Part shown: piece by piece, positions 1-6,398 of the stretch | How the letters are laid out: each line of letters starts with the position of its first letter | Position numbering within the stretch: position 1 is the stretch's first letter | Source of the DNA: Sporosarcina sp. | GTDB taxonomy: Bacteria > Bacillota > Bacilli > Bacillales_A > Planococcaceae | Length of the DNA stretch: 9,725 nucleotides | Assembly (NCBI GenBank): GCA_029263945.1 | Contig: JARIDM010000208.1 | Coordinates: 1 to 9,725 of the forward strand | Reading direction: 5' to 3' | The notes under the pieces: model-generated | The model's input: only the letters and a program-made list of their open reading frames with translations | Told to the model about the DNA's origin: nothing | Database searches by the model: none | Made by a program: the position numbers and the translations under genes

Positions 1-153
1 GACGAAGTTCAAAATGTTCGGATCGGAAAATTAATAGAATTGGAACTAGAGGGTGCAAAAGCTGAAATTGAAACGCGCGTTAAAGAGATGTGCGAAAAAC
101 TTCTCGTGAATAGAGTCATTGAAGATTATCGATTTGAAATTGAGGAGGCATGA
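1..153 (+). CDS. purS: PurS, FGAM synthase small subunit (3' end, truncated by window edge)
   Basis: Frame 1 is open from the first base to a TGA at 151-153 and encodes the last 50 residues of PurS, a protein usually of about 80-85 residues. The visible part contains the typical V-x-x-V-R-x-G-K-x-I-E-L pattern followed by a charged C-terminal helix ending in EIEEA. PurS has no catalytic activity; in Gram-positive bacteria and archaea it bridges PurL and PurQ in the formylglycinamidine ribonucleotide synthase complex and helps close the ammonia path. The identification rests on this C-terminal pattern and on purQ and purL following immediately. Its stop codon overlaps the purQ start region, which suggests translational coupling. 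Nothing looks degraded in the visible portion. The start codon lies outside the window. Confidence 0.93.
   Translation, partial: DEVQNVRIGKLIELELEGAKAEIETRVKEMCEKLLVNRVIEDYRFEIEEA
142..148 (+). promoter_or_regulatory. Ribosome binding site deciding the purQ start
   Basis: GAGGAGG lies in the last codons of purS. Only 1 nt separates it from the upstream ATG at 150, too close for initiation, whereas it is 10 nt before the ATG at 159. Starting at 159 also gives the family-typical N-terminus MKFAILVFPGS. The purQ start is therefore placed at 159. Confidence 0.8.
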
Positions 154-158
154 AGCAG

Positions 159-830
159 ATGAAATTCGCCATTCTTGTATTCCCAGGATCAGGTTGCGAT
201 GTCGATATGCACCATGCGATTAACGAAGTGTTAGGTGAAAAAGCAGCATATGTGTGGCATCTTGATAGTGCTGAATTAGCAAGCTATGATGCTGTGCTCG
301 TTCCAGGAGGTGCAGCGTATGGAGACTATTTACGTCCAGGTGCACTTGCAAAAGGTTCACCCGCAATTGAAAGTTTAAAGACATTTGCTAAAACAGGAAA
401 ACCTGTTTTAGGCGTTGGAAATGGTTTTCAAATTCTAACAGAAGCACATATTTTACCGGGTGCGCTAATTCAGAATAAAGAATTGAAATTTACATCAGGT
501 ACAAGCAAGTTGGCTGTACAAAATGCTGAATCTACTTTCACATCAGCTTATGAAAAAGGACAAGCGTTGAACATTCCATTTGCACATCAGTATGGAAATT
601 ATTTTGTTGATGACAGTACACTTAAGACAATGAAAGCAAACGATCAAATTGTGTTTACATATACAGATTCAAATGACTTTGGCAGCACAGAAAAAATCGC
701 GGGTGTGTTGAACGAACAAGGAAACGTTCTCGGTATGATGCCACTTCCTGAGCGTGCGATTGAAGAAATTATTGGCAGTACAGACGGATTAGCATTATTC
801 AAATCGATTTTGAAGGGATGGAGTGCATAA
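159..830 (+). CDS. purQ: PurQ-like FGAM synthase glutaminase subunit lacking catalytic Cys and His
   Basis: A 223-residue protein of the class I (triad) glutamine amidotransferase fold, the normal PurQ length. PurQ normally hydrolyses glutamine and passes ammonia to PurL for conversion of FGAR to FGAM. Family landmarks are clear: MKFAILVFPGS at the N-terminus, VPGGAAYGDYLRPGALA at about 48-64, GVGNGFQILTEA at 85-96, the AH-x-x-GN segment at 142-147, and GNVLGMMPLPERA at 188-200. The chemistry is not intact. The nucleophile elbow, normally GVCNGFQIL, reads GVGNGF with Gly87 (codon GGA, 417-419) in place of cysteine. The catalytic histidine of PHPERA is Leu196 (CTT, 744-746). Only Glu198 of the triad remains. 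Other motif changes are LRCGA to LRPGA, PGGFSYGD to PGGAAYGD and AHGEGN to AHQYGN. The frame is uninterrupted, the RBS is good and it sits between purS and purL, so it is probably made, perhaps as a structural subunit. Identity as PurQ is very secure; glutaminase activity is doubtful. The ATG at 150 is a less likely start. Confidence 0.95.
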   Translation: MKFAILVFPGSGCDVDMHHAINEVLGEKAAYVWHLDSAELASYDAVLVPGGAAYGDYLRPGALAKGSPAIESLKTFAKTGKPVLGVGNGFQILTEAHILPGALIQNKELKFTSGTSKLAVQNAESTFTSAYEKGQALNIPFAHQYGNYFVDDSTLKTMKANDQIVFTYTDSNDFGSTEKIAGVLNEQGNVLGMMPLPERAIEEIIGSTDGLALFKSILKGWSA

Positions 831-832
831 TA

Positions 833-3064
833 ATGTCAGCCAAACATGAACCAAACGCACAGCAAATTAAAGATGAGAAACTTTATCAGCAAATGGGGAT
901 GACCGACGCGGAATTTGACCTCGCAGTAAAGCATTTAGGTCGCTTGCCAAACTATACAGAGACTGGCTTGTTCTCGGCGCTGTGGTCTGAACATTGTTCT
1001 TATAAAAGCTCTAAACCAATCCTAAGCAAATTTCCAACCAAAGGGCCACGCGTACTGCAAGGTCCTGGTGAAGGTGCGGGAATCGTTGACATTGGGGATA
1101 ACCAAGCTGCTGTATTTAAAATGGAATCTCATAACTCACCTTCTGCGATTGAGCCATTCATAGGCGCAGCAACTGGTGCAGGTGGGGTTTTAAGAGATGT
1201 GTTTTCGATGGGTGCCCGTCCAGTGGCACTTGTAAACTCACTCCGCTTTGGGGATTTGACCGACAAGCGAGATCGTTTTTTATTCGAAGAAGCGGTCGCA
1301 GGAATTGCAAGTTATGGCAATGGCATAGGGATTCCAACAATTGCGGGTGAAGTGCAGTTTGATAATTGTTATTCAAAGCGTCCGCTTGTCAATGCAATGG
1401 CTGTCGGATTGTTAAATCATGAGGACATCCAAAAAGGGGTGGCAGCAGGTGTCGGCAACACGGTGATGTATGCAGGGGCAACAACAGGCCGTGACGGAAT
1501 TCATGGTGCAACAATGTCTTCTGCCGAATTAACAGTGGACGAAGATGCAGAATTTCCAGTGATGCAAGGCGGCGATCCATTTTTAGAGAAATTGGTGATG
1601 GATGCGTGTCTTGAACTTGTGAAATCAGATGCACTCATTGGAATTCAGGATATGGGTGCGGCAGGCTTGTCATCCGCATCAGCTGAGATGGCGTCAAGCG
1701 CAGGATACGGTGTGGAAATGAATTTGGATTTAGTGCCACAACGAGAAGCTGGCATGACAGCGTATGAAATGATGTTGTCAGAATCTCAAGAGCGTATGTT
1801 AATGGTCATTAAAAAAGGCCGTGAGCAAGAAGTTGTTGATTTATTTGCGAAATACGGTGTTGAAGCTGTCGCAATTGGGAAAGTAACAGACGATAAAATG
1901 CTTCGTTTGCTTCATAAAGGGAAAATCGTTGCAGAAGTTTCTGCAGATGCACTTGCTGAAGAAGCACCTGTTTATCATAAAGAATCAAGAGAGCCAGCCT
2001 ATTTCAAAGCGTTCCAGTCAATGGAACAGACTGAACCTGTCGTGTCGGATTTGTCTGAAACGTTAAAGGCGTTACTCGCTCGTCCAACAATCGCTTCTAA
2101 AGAATGGGTCTACCAACAGTTTGATACACATGCACGTCGAAATACCGTTGTAGCACCTGGCTCTTCTGCAGGTGTGATCCGTGTAAACGGAACGAACAAA
2201 GGGCTTGCGATGACAGCTGATTGTAACGCGCGTTATGTCTATTTGGATCCAGAAACGGGTGGACAAATTGCGGTTGCTGAAGCTGCGCGTAACTTAATTG
2301 CTTCCGGGGCTGAGCCAATTGCAATTACAGACTGCTTAAACTTCGGAAAGCCAGATAACCCAGAAGTATTTTGGCAATTTGAAAAATCAGCAGAAGGGAT
2401 CTCGGAGGCTTGCCGAAAATTAAATGCGCCGGTCATTAGTGGAAACGTGTCGATGTCTAATGAAGTGAATGGTGTCGCGATATACCCTACACCAACAATT
2501 GGCATGGTTGGCCTGGTTCATGATTTGTCACATGTCACAACGACTGAATTTAAACAAGCAGGCGACCTGATTTATGTGATTGGGGAAGCCAATCTTGACT
2601 TTGGTGGCAGCGAACTTCAACAAATGACGGATGGTAAAATTTCAGGAAAAGCCCCTGCGATGGATTTGGATGTTGAAGCCGCGCGTCAAAAATCATTGTT
2701 AACAGCGATTCAAAACGGACTTGTTGCGTCAGCTACCGACTTATCGGAAGGCGGCTTCGCAGTTGCATTATGTGAAAAAGCATTTGACGCAGAAGGTCTT
2801 GGTGCAGATGTGACCATTTCGGGATCAGCTGTCACGGCTTTATTTAGCGAAACACAGTCACGTTTCCTTGTCACGGTAACAAAAGAGAACGCGCGACAAT
2901 TTGAGGGAATGGTAACAGACGCAGTGAAAGTTGGCGTTGTTACAGAAGGCAACCAGCTTGTGATTAAAAATGCAGAGAATGCGGTACTGATTGACGGAAC
3001 GGTGGAAGACTATCGTTCTGCTTGGAAGGGAGCTATTCAATGCTTGCTGAACTCAGAGGATTAA
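833..3064 (+). CDS. purL: PurL, FGAM synthase large (synthetase) subunit
   Basis: A 743-residue small-type PurL, almost exactly the length of the B. subtilis protein. It performs ATP-dependent amidination of FGAR to FGAM, using ammonia normally delivered by PurQ within the PurS-PurQ-PurL complex. Landmarks are EEKLYQQMG-like residues near 15-23, WSEHCSYKSSKP at 51-62 with active-site His54, QGPGEGAGIVDIGDNQA at 76-92, GIQDMGAAGL in the first half, DCNARYVYLDP and DCLNFG in the second half, and AWKGAI near the C-terminus. Both halves of the internally duplicated PurM-like fold are present. Several usually invariant positions differ: the second His of ESHNHPS is Ser102 (TCA, 1136-1138), EPYQGAATG is EPFIGAATG (Ile110), NVSLYNE is NVSMSNE (Ser542), and AHDxSEGG is ATDLSEGG (Thr635). 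The start at 833 has GGAG at 820-823; the in-frame ATG at 818 has no ribosome binding site and would add five atypical residues. The gene begins 2 nt after purQ and overlaps purF by 25 nt. The family is certain; the effect of the substitutions is unknown. Confidence 0.97.
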   Translation: MSAKHEPNAQQIKDEKLYQQMGMTDAEFDLAVKHLGRLPNYTETGLFSALWSEHCSYKSSKPILSKFPTKGPRVLQGPGEGAGIVDIGDNQAAVFKMESHNSPSAIEPFIGAATGAGGVLRDVFSMGARPVALVNSLRFGDLTDKRDRFLFEEAVAGIASYGNGIGIPTIAGEVQFDNCYSKRPLVNAMAVGLLNHEDIQKGVAAGVGNTVMYAGATTGRDGIHGATMSSAELTVDEDAEFPVMQGGDPFLEKLVMDACLELVKSDALIGIQDMGAAGLSSASAEMASSAGYGVEMNLDLVPQREAGMTAYEMMLSESQERMLMVIKKGREQEVVDLFAKYGVEAVAIGKVTDDKMLRLLHKGKIVAEVSADALAEEAPVYHKESREPAYFKAFQSMEQTEPVVSDLSETLKALLARPTIASKEWVYQQFDTHARRNTVVAPGSSAGVIRVNGTNKGLAMTADCNARYVYLDPETGGQIAVAEAARNLIASGAEPIAITDCLNFGKPDNPEVFWQFEKSAEGISEACRKLNAPVISGNVSMSNEVNGVAIYPTPTIGMVGLVHDLSHVTTTEFKQAGDLIYVIGEANLDFGGSELQQMTDGKISGKAPAMDLDVEAARQKSLLTAIQNGLVASATDLSEGGFAVALCEKAFDAEGLGADVTISGSAVTALFSETQSRFLVTVTKENARQFEGMVTDAVKVGVVTEGNQLVIKNAENAVLIDGTVEDYRSAWKGAIQCLLNSED

Positions 3065-4464
3065 ACGAAGAGTGCGGTGTGTTTGGCATATGGGGGCGTG
3101 AAGATGCGCCACAAATTAGTTATTACGGTCTTCATGCTTTACAACACCGTGGCCAAGAAGGTGCGGGGATTGTTGTGACAAACGGAAAAGGTCTTCAAGT
3201 TGTAAAAGGGGAAGGCCTTGTGAATGATGTTTTTGCGAATAATAAGTTAGACGAATTACAAGGGCATGGTGCCATCGGACAAGTTCGTTATTCTTCAGAA
3301 AATGGTCGTGGGATCGAGAACGTTCAACCACTAGTGTTTCGCTCAACGACAGGAAGTCTATCGGTTGCACATAACGGAAACATTGTAAATGCGACAGAAT
3401 TACGTGAGCACCTTGAGCGACAAGGAAGTATTTTTCAAACGAATTCAGATACAGAGGTCCTCGCACATTTAATTAAACGGAGTAGTGGTTCTTTTAATTT
3501 ACGTGATCGTGCAAAAAAAGCGCTTGCGATGTTAAAAGGGGCCTTTGCCTTTGTCATCCTAACGGAAGATGGTTTAATGATTGCGCAAGATCCAAATGGT
3601 CTACGTCCTTTATCTATTGGTAAATTAGGTGATGCATGGGTTGTGGCTTCAGAGACGTGTGCGTTCGATATTATTGGGGCGGAATGTGTGCGTTCTGTTG
3701 AGCCAGGTGAATTAATCATTATTAATGATCAAGGGTTAACGTCTGAACGCTTTGCCCCTGCTGCAGATTCGGCGATGTGTTCGATGGAATACGTTTACTT
3801 TGCACGACCTGACTCTGATATTGACAATATTAATATTCACTCAGCACGTAAGCGTTGTGGAAAACAACTTGCGCGTGAAATGAAAATTGAAGCGGATGTT
3901 GTCACAGGTGTACCGGATTCAAGTATTTCTGCAGCAATTGGGTTTTCGGAAGAGAGTGGTATACCTTATGAACTGGGCTTGATCAAGAGTCGTTACGTTG
4001 GCAGAACGTTTATCCAACCCTCACAGGAACTACGCGAACAAGGCGTTAAGATGAAGCTCTCGCCAGTGCGTCAAGTTGTGAAAGGAAAGCGCGTGGTCAT
4101 GGTAGATGATTCAATTGTACGTGGAACGACGTCCAAACGAATTGTCAAAATGTTGAAAGAAGCGGGCGCAACTGAAGTTCATGTTGTTATCGCGTCTCCT
4201 CCACTTGTGAGTCCTTGTTTTTACGGCGTGGATATTAGTACAGATTCAGAACTAATCGCGACGAATCGAACGAATGATGAAGTGCGTGATCTGATCGAAG
4301 CTGATTCACTTACATTTTTATCTCCAGAGGGCATGCTAGAATCGATTGGGCGTTCAGATACAATGAAAAATTGTGGACAATGCCTTGCGTGCTTTACAGG
4401 AGAATATCCAACGGAAATTTATACAGATACAGTTTTACCACACGAAAAAGAAACTGTCAGATAA
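3040..4464 (+). CDS. purF: PurF, amidophosphoribosyltransferase
   Basis: A 474-residue glutamine PRPP amidotransferase, which catalyses the first committed step: PRPP plus glutamine to phosphoribosylamine. The N-terminus has an 11-residue propeptide (MLAELRGLNEE) before Cys12, as in the B. subtilis enzyme, where removal exposes the Ntn nucleophile. Arg83, Asn112-Gly113 and Asp137 of the glutamine site are present. The phosphoribosyltransferase domain has the PRPP loop VVMVDDSIVRGTTS at 352-365. Cys247, Cys393, Cys448 and Cys451 match the 4Fe-4S ligands of the B. subtilis enzyme. One glutaminase-domain motif is unusual: GHVRYxTAG reads GQVRYSSENG (80-89). The ATG at 3040 is chosen because it gives the conserved propeptide and has GGAAGGGAG at 3024-3032 inside purL; a TTG at 3022 would add six non-conserved residues. 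The gene starts inside purL, a 25-nt overlap that I recall also exists in B. subtilis, which implies translational coupling. In vivo it is expected to be feedback-inhibited by purine nucleotides; that is family knowledge. Confidence 0.97.
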   Translation: MLAELRGLNEECGVFGIWGREDAPQISYYGLHALQHRGQEGAGIVVTNGKGLQVVKGEGLVNDVFANNKLDELQGHGAIGQVRYSSENGRGIENVQPLVFRSTTGSLSVAHNGNIVNATELREHLERQGSIFQTNSDTEVLAHLIKRSSGSFNLRDRAKKALAMLKGAFAFVILTEDGLMIAQDPNGLRPLSIGKLGDAWVVASETCAFDIIGAECVRSVEPGELIIINDQGLTSERFAPAADSAMCSMEYVYFARPDSDIDNINIHSARKRCGKQLAREMKIEADVVTGVPDSSISAAIGFSEESGIPYELGLIKSRYVGRTFIQPSQELREQGVKMKLSPVRQVVKGKRVVMVDDSIVRGTTSKRIVKMLKEAGATEVHVVIASPPLVSPCFYGVDISTDSELIATNRTNDEVRDLIEADSLTFLSPEGMLESIGRSDTMKNCGQCLACFTGEYPTEIYTDTVLPHEKETVR

Positions 4465-4476
4465 GGGGGCTTTTCC

Positions 4477-5535
4477 ATGTCGAATGCGTATGAAAAAGCA
4501 GGCGTAAATATTGAAGCAGGGTATGAATCAGTTGAACGGATGAAATCACATGTGGCACGAACAGGTCGTAAAGGTGTTGCAGGTACATTTGGTGGATTCG
4601 GTGGCATGTTTGATTTGTCTGCGCTTAATTATAAAGAGCCTGTATTAATTTCAGGTACGGATGGTGTGGGTACGAAGTTGAAACTTGCGTTTATGGCTGA
4701 TAAGCATGACACGATTGGTGTAGACTGTGTTGCGATGTGTGTGAATGACATCGTTGCGCAAGGAGCAGAGCCGTTGTATTTCCTCGATTATATTGCGCTT
4801 GGAAAGGCAGTTCCTGAAAAAGTGGAAGCCATTGTAAAAGGGATTGCGGACGGCTGTGTACAGTCAGGTGCAGCGTTAATTGGCGGAGAGACAGCGGAAA
4901 TGCCAGGTCTTTACGAAGTCGATGAGTATGATCTTGCTGGATTTGCGGTAGGGGCTTGTGAAAAGAGCGATGTCGTAACGGGTGAAAATGTTGTTGAAGG
5001 TGATGTGCTTGTTGGCCTTGCGTCAAGCGGTATTCATTCGAATGGATTTTCCCTTGTACGCAAGATTGTGTTGGAAGAACAAGGCTATGACATTACAAGT
5101 AAAATTGCAGACTATGAAGCGCTTGGGACTGTCGGTGAAGCGCTTCTTGAACCAACAAAAATTTATGCGTTGCCAGTGCTAGAGATGCATAAGGAACTTG
5201 AGGTGCATTCAATGGGGCATATTACAGGCGGCGGTTTCTTTGAAAACTTACCACGTATGTTACCGGAAGGATTCGCTGCAGAAATCACGCTTGGTTCGTG
5301 GGAAGCGTTGCCGGTATTCAATATGCTAAAGGAAAAAGGCGCACTGTCTGATAAAGATCTCTATAGCGTATTCAATATGGGCGTGGGATTTGTCGTCGCG
5401 TTACCTGAAGCGGATGCAGAACGAGCCATTACAATTGCCGCTCAACACGGAGAAAAAGCCTTTAAAATTGGTCGTGTCGTTACAGGAGAGGGCGTCAAAT
5501 TCCTAGGAGCGCATGACGGGAGCCTTACGGAATGA
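4477..5535 (+). CDS. purM: PurM, AIR synthetase (phosphoribosylaminoimidazole synthetase)
   Basis: A 352-residue protein, close to the family norm of about 345. It closes the imidazole ring, converting FGAM to AIR with ATP, and so uses the product of PurS-Q-L directly. Visible motifs in order: AGVNIEAGYE near 8-17, GGFGGMFDL at 39-47, the nucleotide-binding SGTDGVGTKLKLA at 59-71, GVDCVAMCVNDI at 81-92, GGETAEMPGLY at 136-146, SSGIHSNGFSLVR around 183-195 and HITGGGFFENLPR at 248-260. All the family-defining motifs look normal, in contrast to the related-fold PurL next to it. AAGGGGGC at 4463-4470 overlaps the purF stop and serves as ribosome binding site for the ATG 12 nt after purF. The last bases overlap the purN start (ATGA). 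Confidence 0.97.
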   Translation: MSNAYEKAGVNIEAGYESVERMKSHVARTGRKGVAGTFGGFGGMFDLSALNYKEPVLISGTDGVGTKLKLAFMADKHDTIGVDCVAMCVNDIVAQGAEPLYFLDYIALGKAVPEKVEAIVKGIADGCVQSGAALIGGETAEMPGLYEVDEYDLAGFAVGACEKSDVVTGENVVEGDVLVGLASSGIHSNGFSLVRKIVLEEQGYDITSKIADYEALGTVGEALLEPTKIYALPVLEMHKELEVHSMGHITGGGFFENLPRMLPEGFAAEITLGSWEALPVFNMLKEKGALSDKDLYSVFNMGVGFVVALPEADAERAITIAAQHGEKAFKIGRVVTGEGVKFLGAHDGSLTE

Positions 5536-6104
5536 ACCCTAAATGTAAAATTGCCGTTTTCGCTTCTGGAAGCGGCAGTAATTTTGCGGCGATAGAAGAG
5601 GCTTGCCGTAGCGGTACGCTCAATGCGGAGATTGTCTTGATGGTTACGAATAAACCTGAAGCCTACGTTGTGAAGCGTGCTGCACAAGCGGGTATTCAAG
5701 TCGCTGCATTTCCTTCGTCAGAATATGCAACAAGAGCGGCGTATGAAAAAGACATTCTAAAGAAGCTACAAGAAGTTGGCGCAGAATGGCTTGTGCTCGC
5801 TGGCTATATGCGTCTCATCGGTGAAACATTGCTTACGGCTTATCCATCACGAATCGTCAATATTCATCCCTCTCTACTCCCTTCGTTTCCAGGGAAAGAT
5901 GCAATTGAGCAGGCAGTCGAGCACGGCGTCAAAGTAACAGGCGTCACGGTTCATCTTGTAGATGCCGGGATGGACACCGGACCGATTCTTGCGCAACGTG
6001 CAGTTGATGTAATTCCGGACAATGTAGAAAAAACAGCGGAAGCCATTCATGCTGTTGAACATGATTTATATAAAGATACATTAAATAGATTATTTCATGC
6101 GTAA
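5532..6104 (+). CDS. purN: PurN, phosphoribosylglycinamide formyltransferase
   Basis: A 190-residue GAR transformylase that transfers a formyl group from 10-formyltetrahydrofolate to GAR to give FGAR, the substrate of the PurS-Q-L complex. The phosphate-binding loop SGSGSN is at 12-17, the catalytic core VNIHPSLLPSFPG at 109-121 carries Asn110 and His112, and VTGVTVHLVDAGMDTGPI at 135-152 carries the catalytic Asp148. Length and C-terminus (EAIHAVEHDLYKDTLNRLF) are normal. Its ATG overlaps the purM stop in an ATGA junction, with GGGAG at 5518-5522 as ribosome binding site. In B. subtilis purN is followed almost directly by purH; here a 294-nt gap with a repeat element follows. Confidence 0.97.
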   Translation: MNPKCKIAVFASGSGSNFAAIEEACRSGTLNAEIVLMVTNKPEAYVVKRAAQAGIQVAAFPSSEYATRAAYEKDILKKLQEVGAEWLVLAGYMRLIGETLLTAYPSRIVNIHPSLLPSFPGKDAIEQAVEHGVKVTGVTVHLVDAGMDTGPILAQRAVDVIPDNVEKTAEAIHAVEHDLYKDTLNRLFHA

Positions 6105-6197
6105 TGGAGTCAATTTCATAATTACGTAACAGCTGTATATATGCAAAAATTTATAACGTTAATTTGTAAAAAAGTAATCATTTGGAATATATATGTT

Positions 6198-6315
6198 GTT
6201 GAATGTAGTGTAGACGGCGACTCCAACGGGAACAGCGATAGCCGAAGACCCCACAGCGAAGCGAGGAGGCTAAGGCAGAGCCCGCGGAAAGCGTCCGTCT
6301 AAAGCGAAATTCAAC
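6198..6315 (+). repeat. Palindromic intergenic repeat element between purN and purH
   Basis: A GC-rich block of about 118 nt lies inside an otherwise very AT-rich gap (6105-6398). Its ends are inverted: GTTGAAT at 6198-6204 matches ATTCAAC at 6309-6315, and TAGACGG at 6211-6217 matches CCGTCTA at 6295-6301. Inside, CG at 6218-6219 can pair with CG at 6292-6293, CCAACGGG (6223-6230) partly with CCCGCGG (6281-6287), and TAGCC (6239-6243) with GGCTA (6268-6272), giving one long folded hairpin. Segments such as GACTCC-AACGGGAA, GCCGAAGACCCC, CGAGGAGGCTAA and GCCCGCGGAAAGCG resemble an interspersed palindromic element that I recall from many intergenic regions of Bacillaceae and Planococcaceae. 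That link is from memory. There is no open reading frame and no T-run after the stem, so it is not a standard intrinsic terminator. In the mRNA it could act as a processing site or mild polarity element between purN and purH. Confidence 0.75.
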
Positions 6316-6384
6316 CTTGATTATAATTTAATGTTAAAGCACCTATTAAGAAATTGATTCAATGACAGTTTTATTCATATAATT

Positions 6385-6391
6385 GGAGGGG
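6385..6391 (+). promoter_or_regulatory. Ribosome binding site supporting a GTG start for purH
   Basis: GGAGGGG ends 7 nt before the GTG at 6399. No in-frame ATG is nearby, and the GTG start gives the expected N-terminus MKKRALLSVSDK, so the GTG start is well supported. Confidence 0.85.
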
Positions 6392-6398
6392 TTTATTC

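Noticed and set aside
150..158. ATG at 150 as the purQ start
   Set aside because: GAGGAGG ends only 1 nt before it; the ATG at 159 has correct spacing and the conserved N-terminus.
818..832. ATG at 818 as the purL start
   Set aside because: No ribosome binding site precedes it and the added residues (MECII) are not family-like; the ATG at 833 is better.
6198..6315. The purN-purH hairpin as an intrinsic terminator or riboswitch
   Set aside because: No T-run follows the stem and I see no known purine riboswitch core; the inverted ends fit a repeat element better.
6354..6383. TTGATT and TATAAT with 18-nt spacing just before purH
   Set aside because: A start about 7 nt downstream of the -10 would fall at the purH ribosome binding site (6385-6391) and truncate it, so it is unlikely to drive purH.
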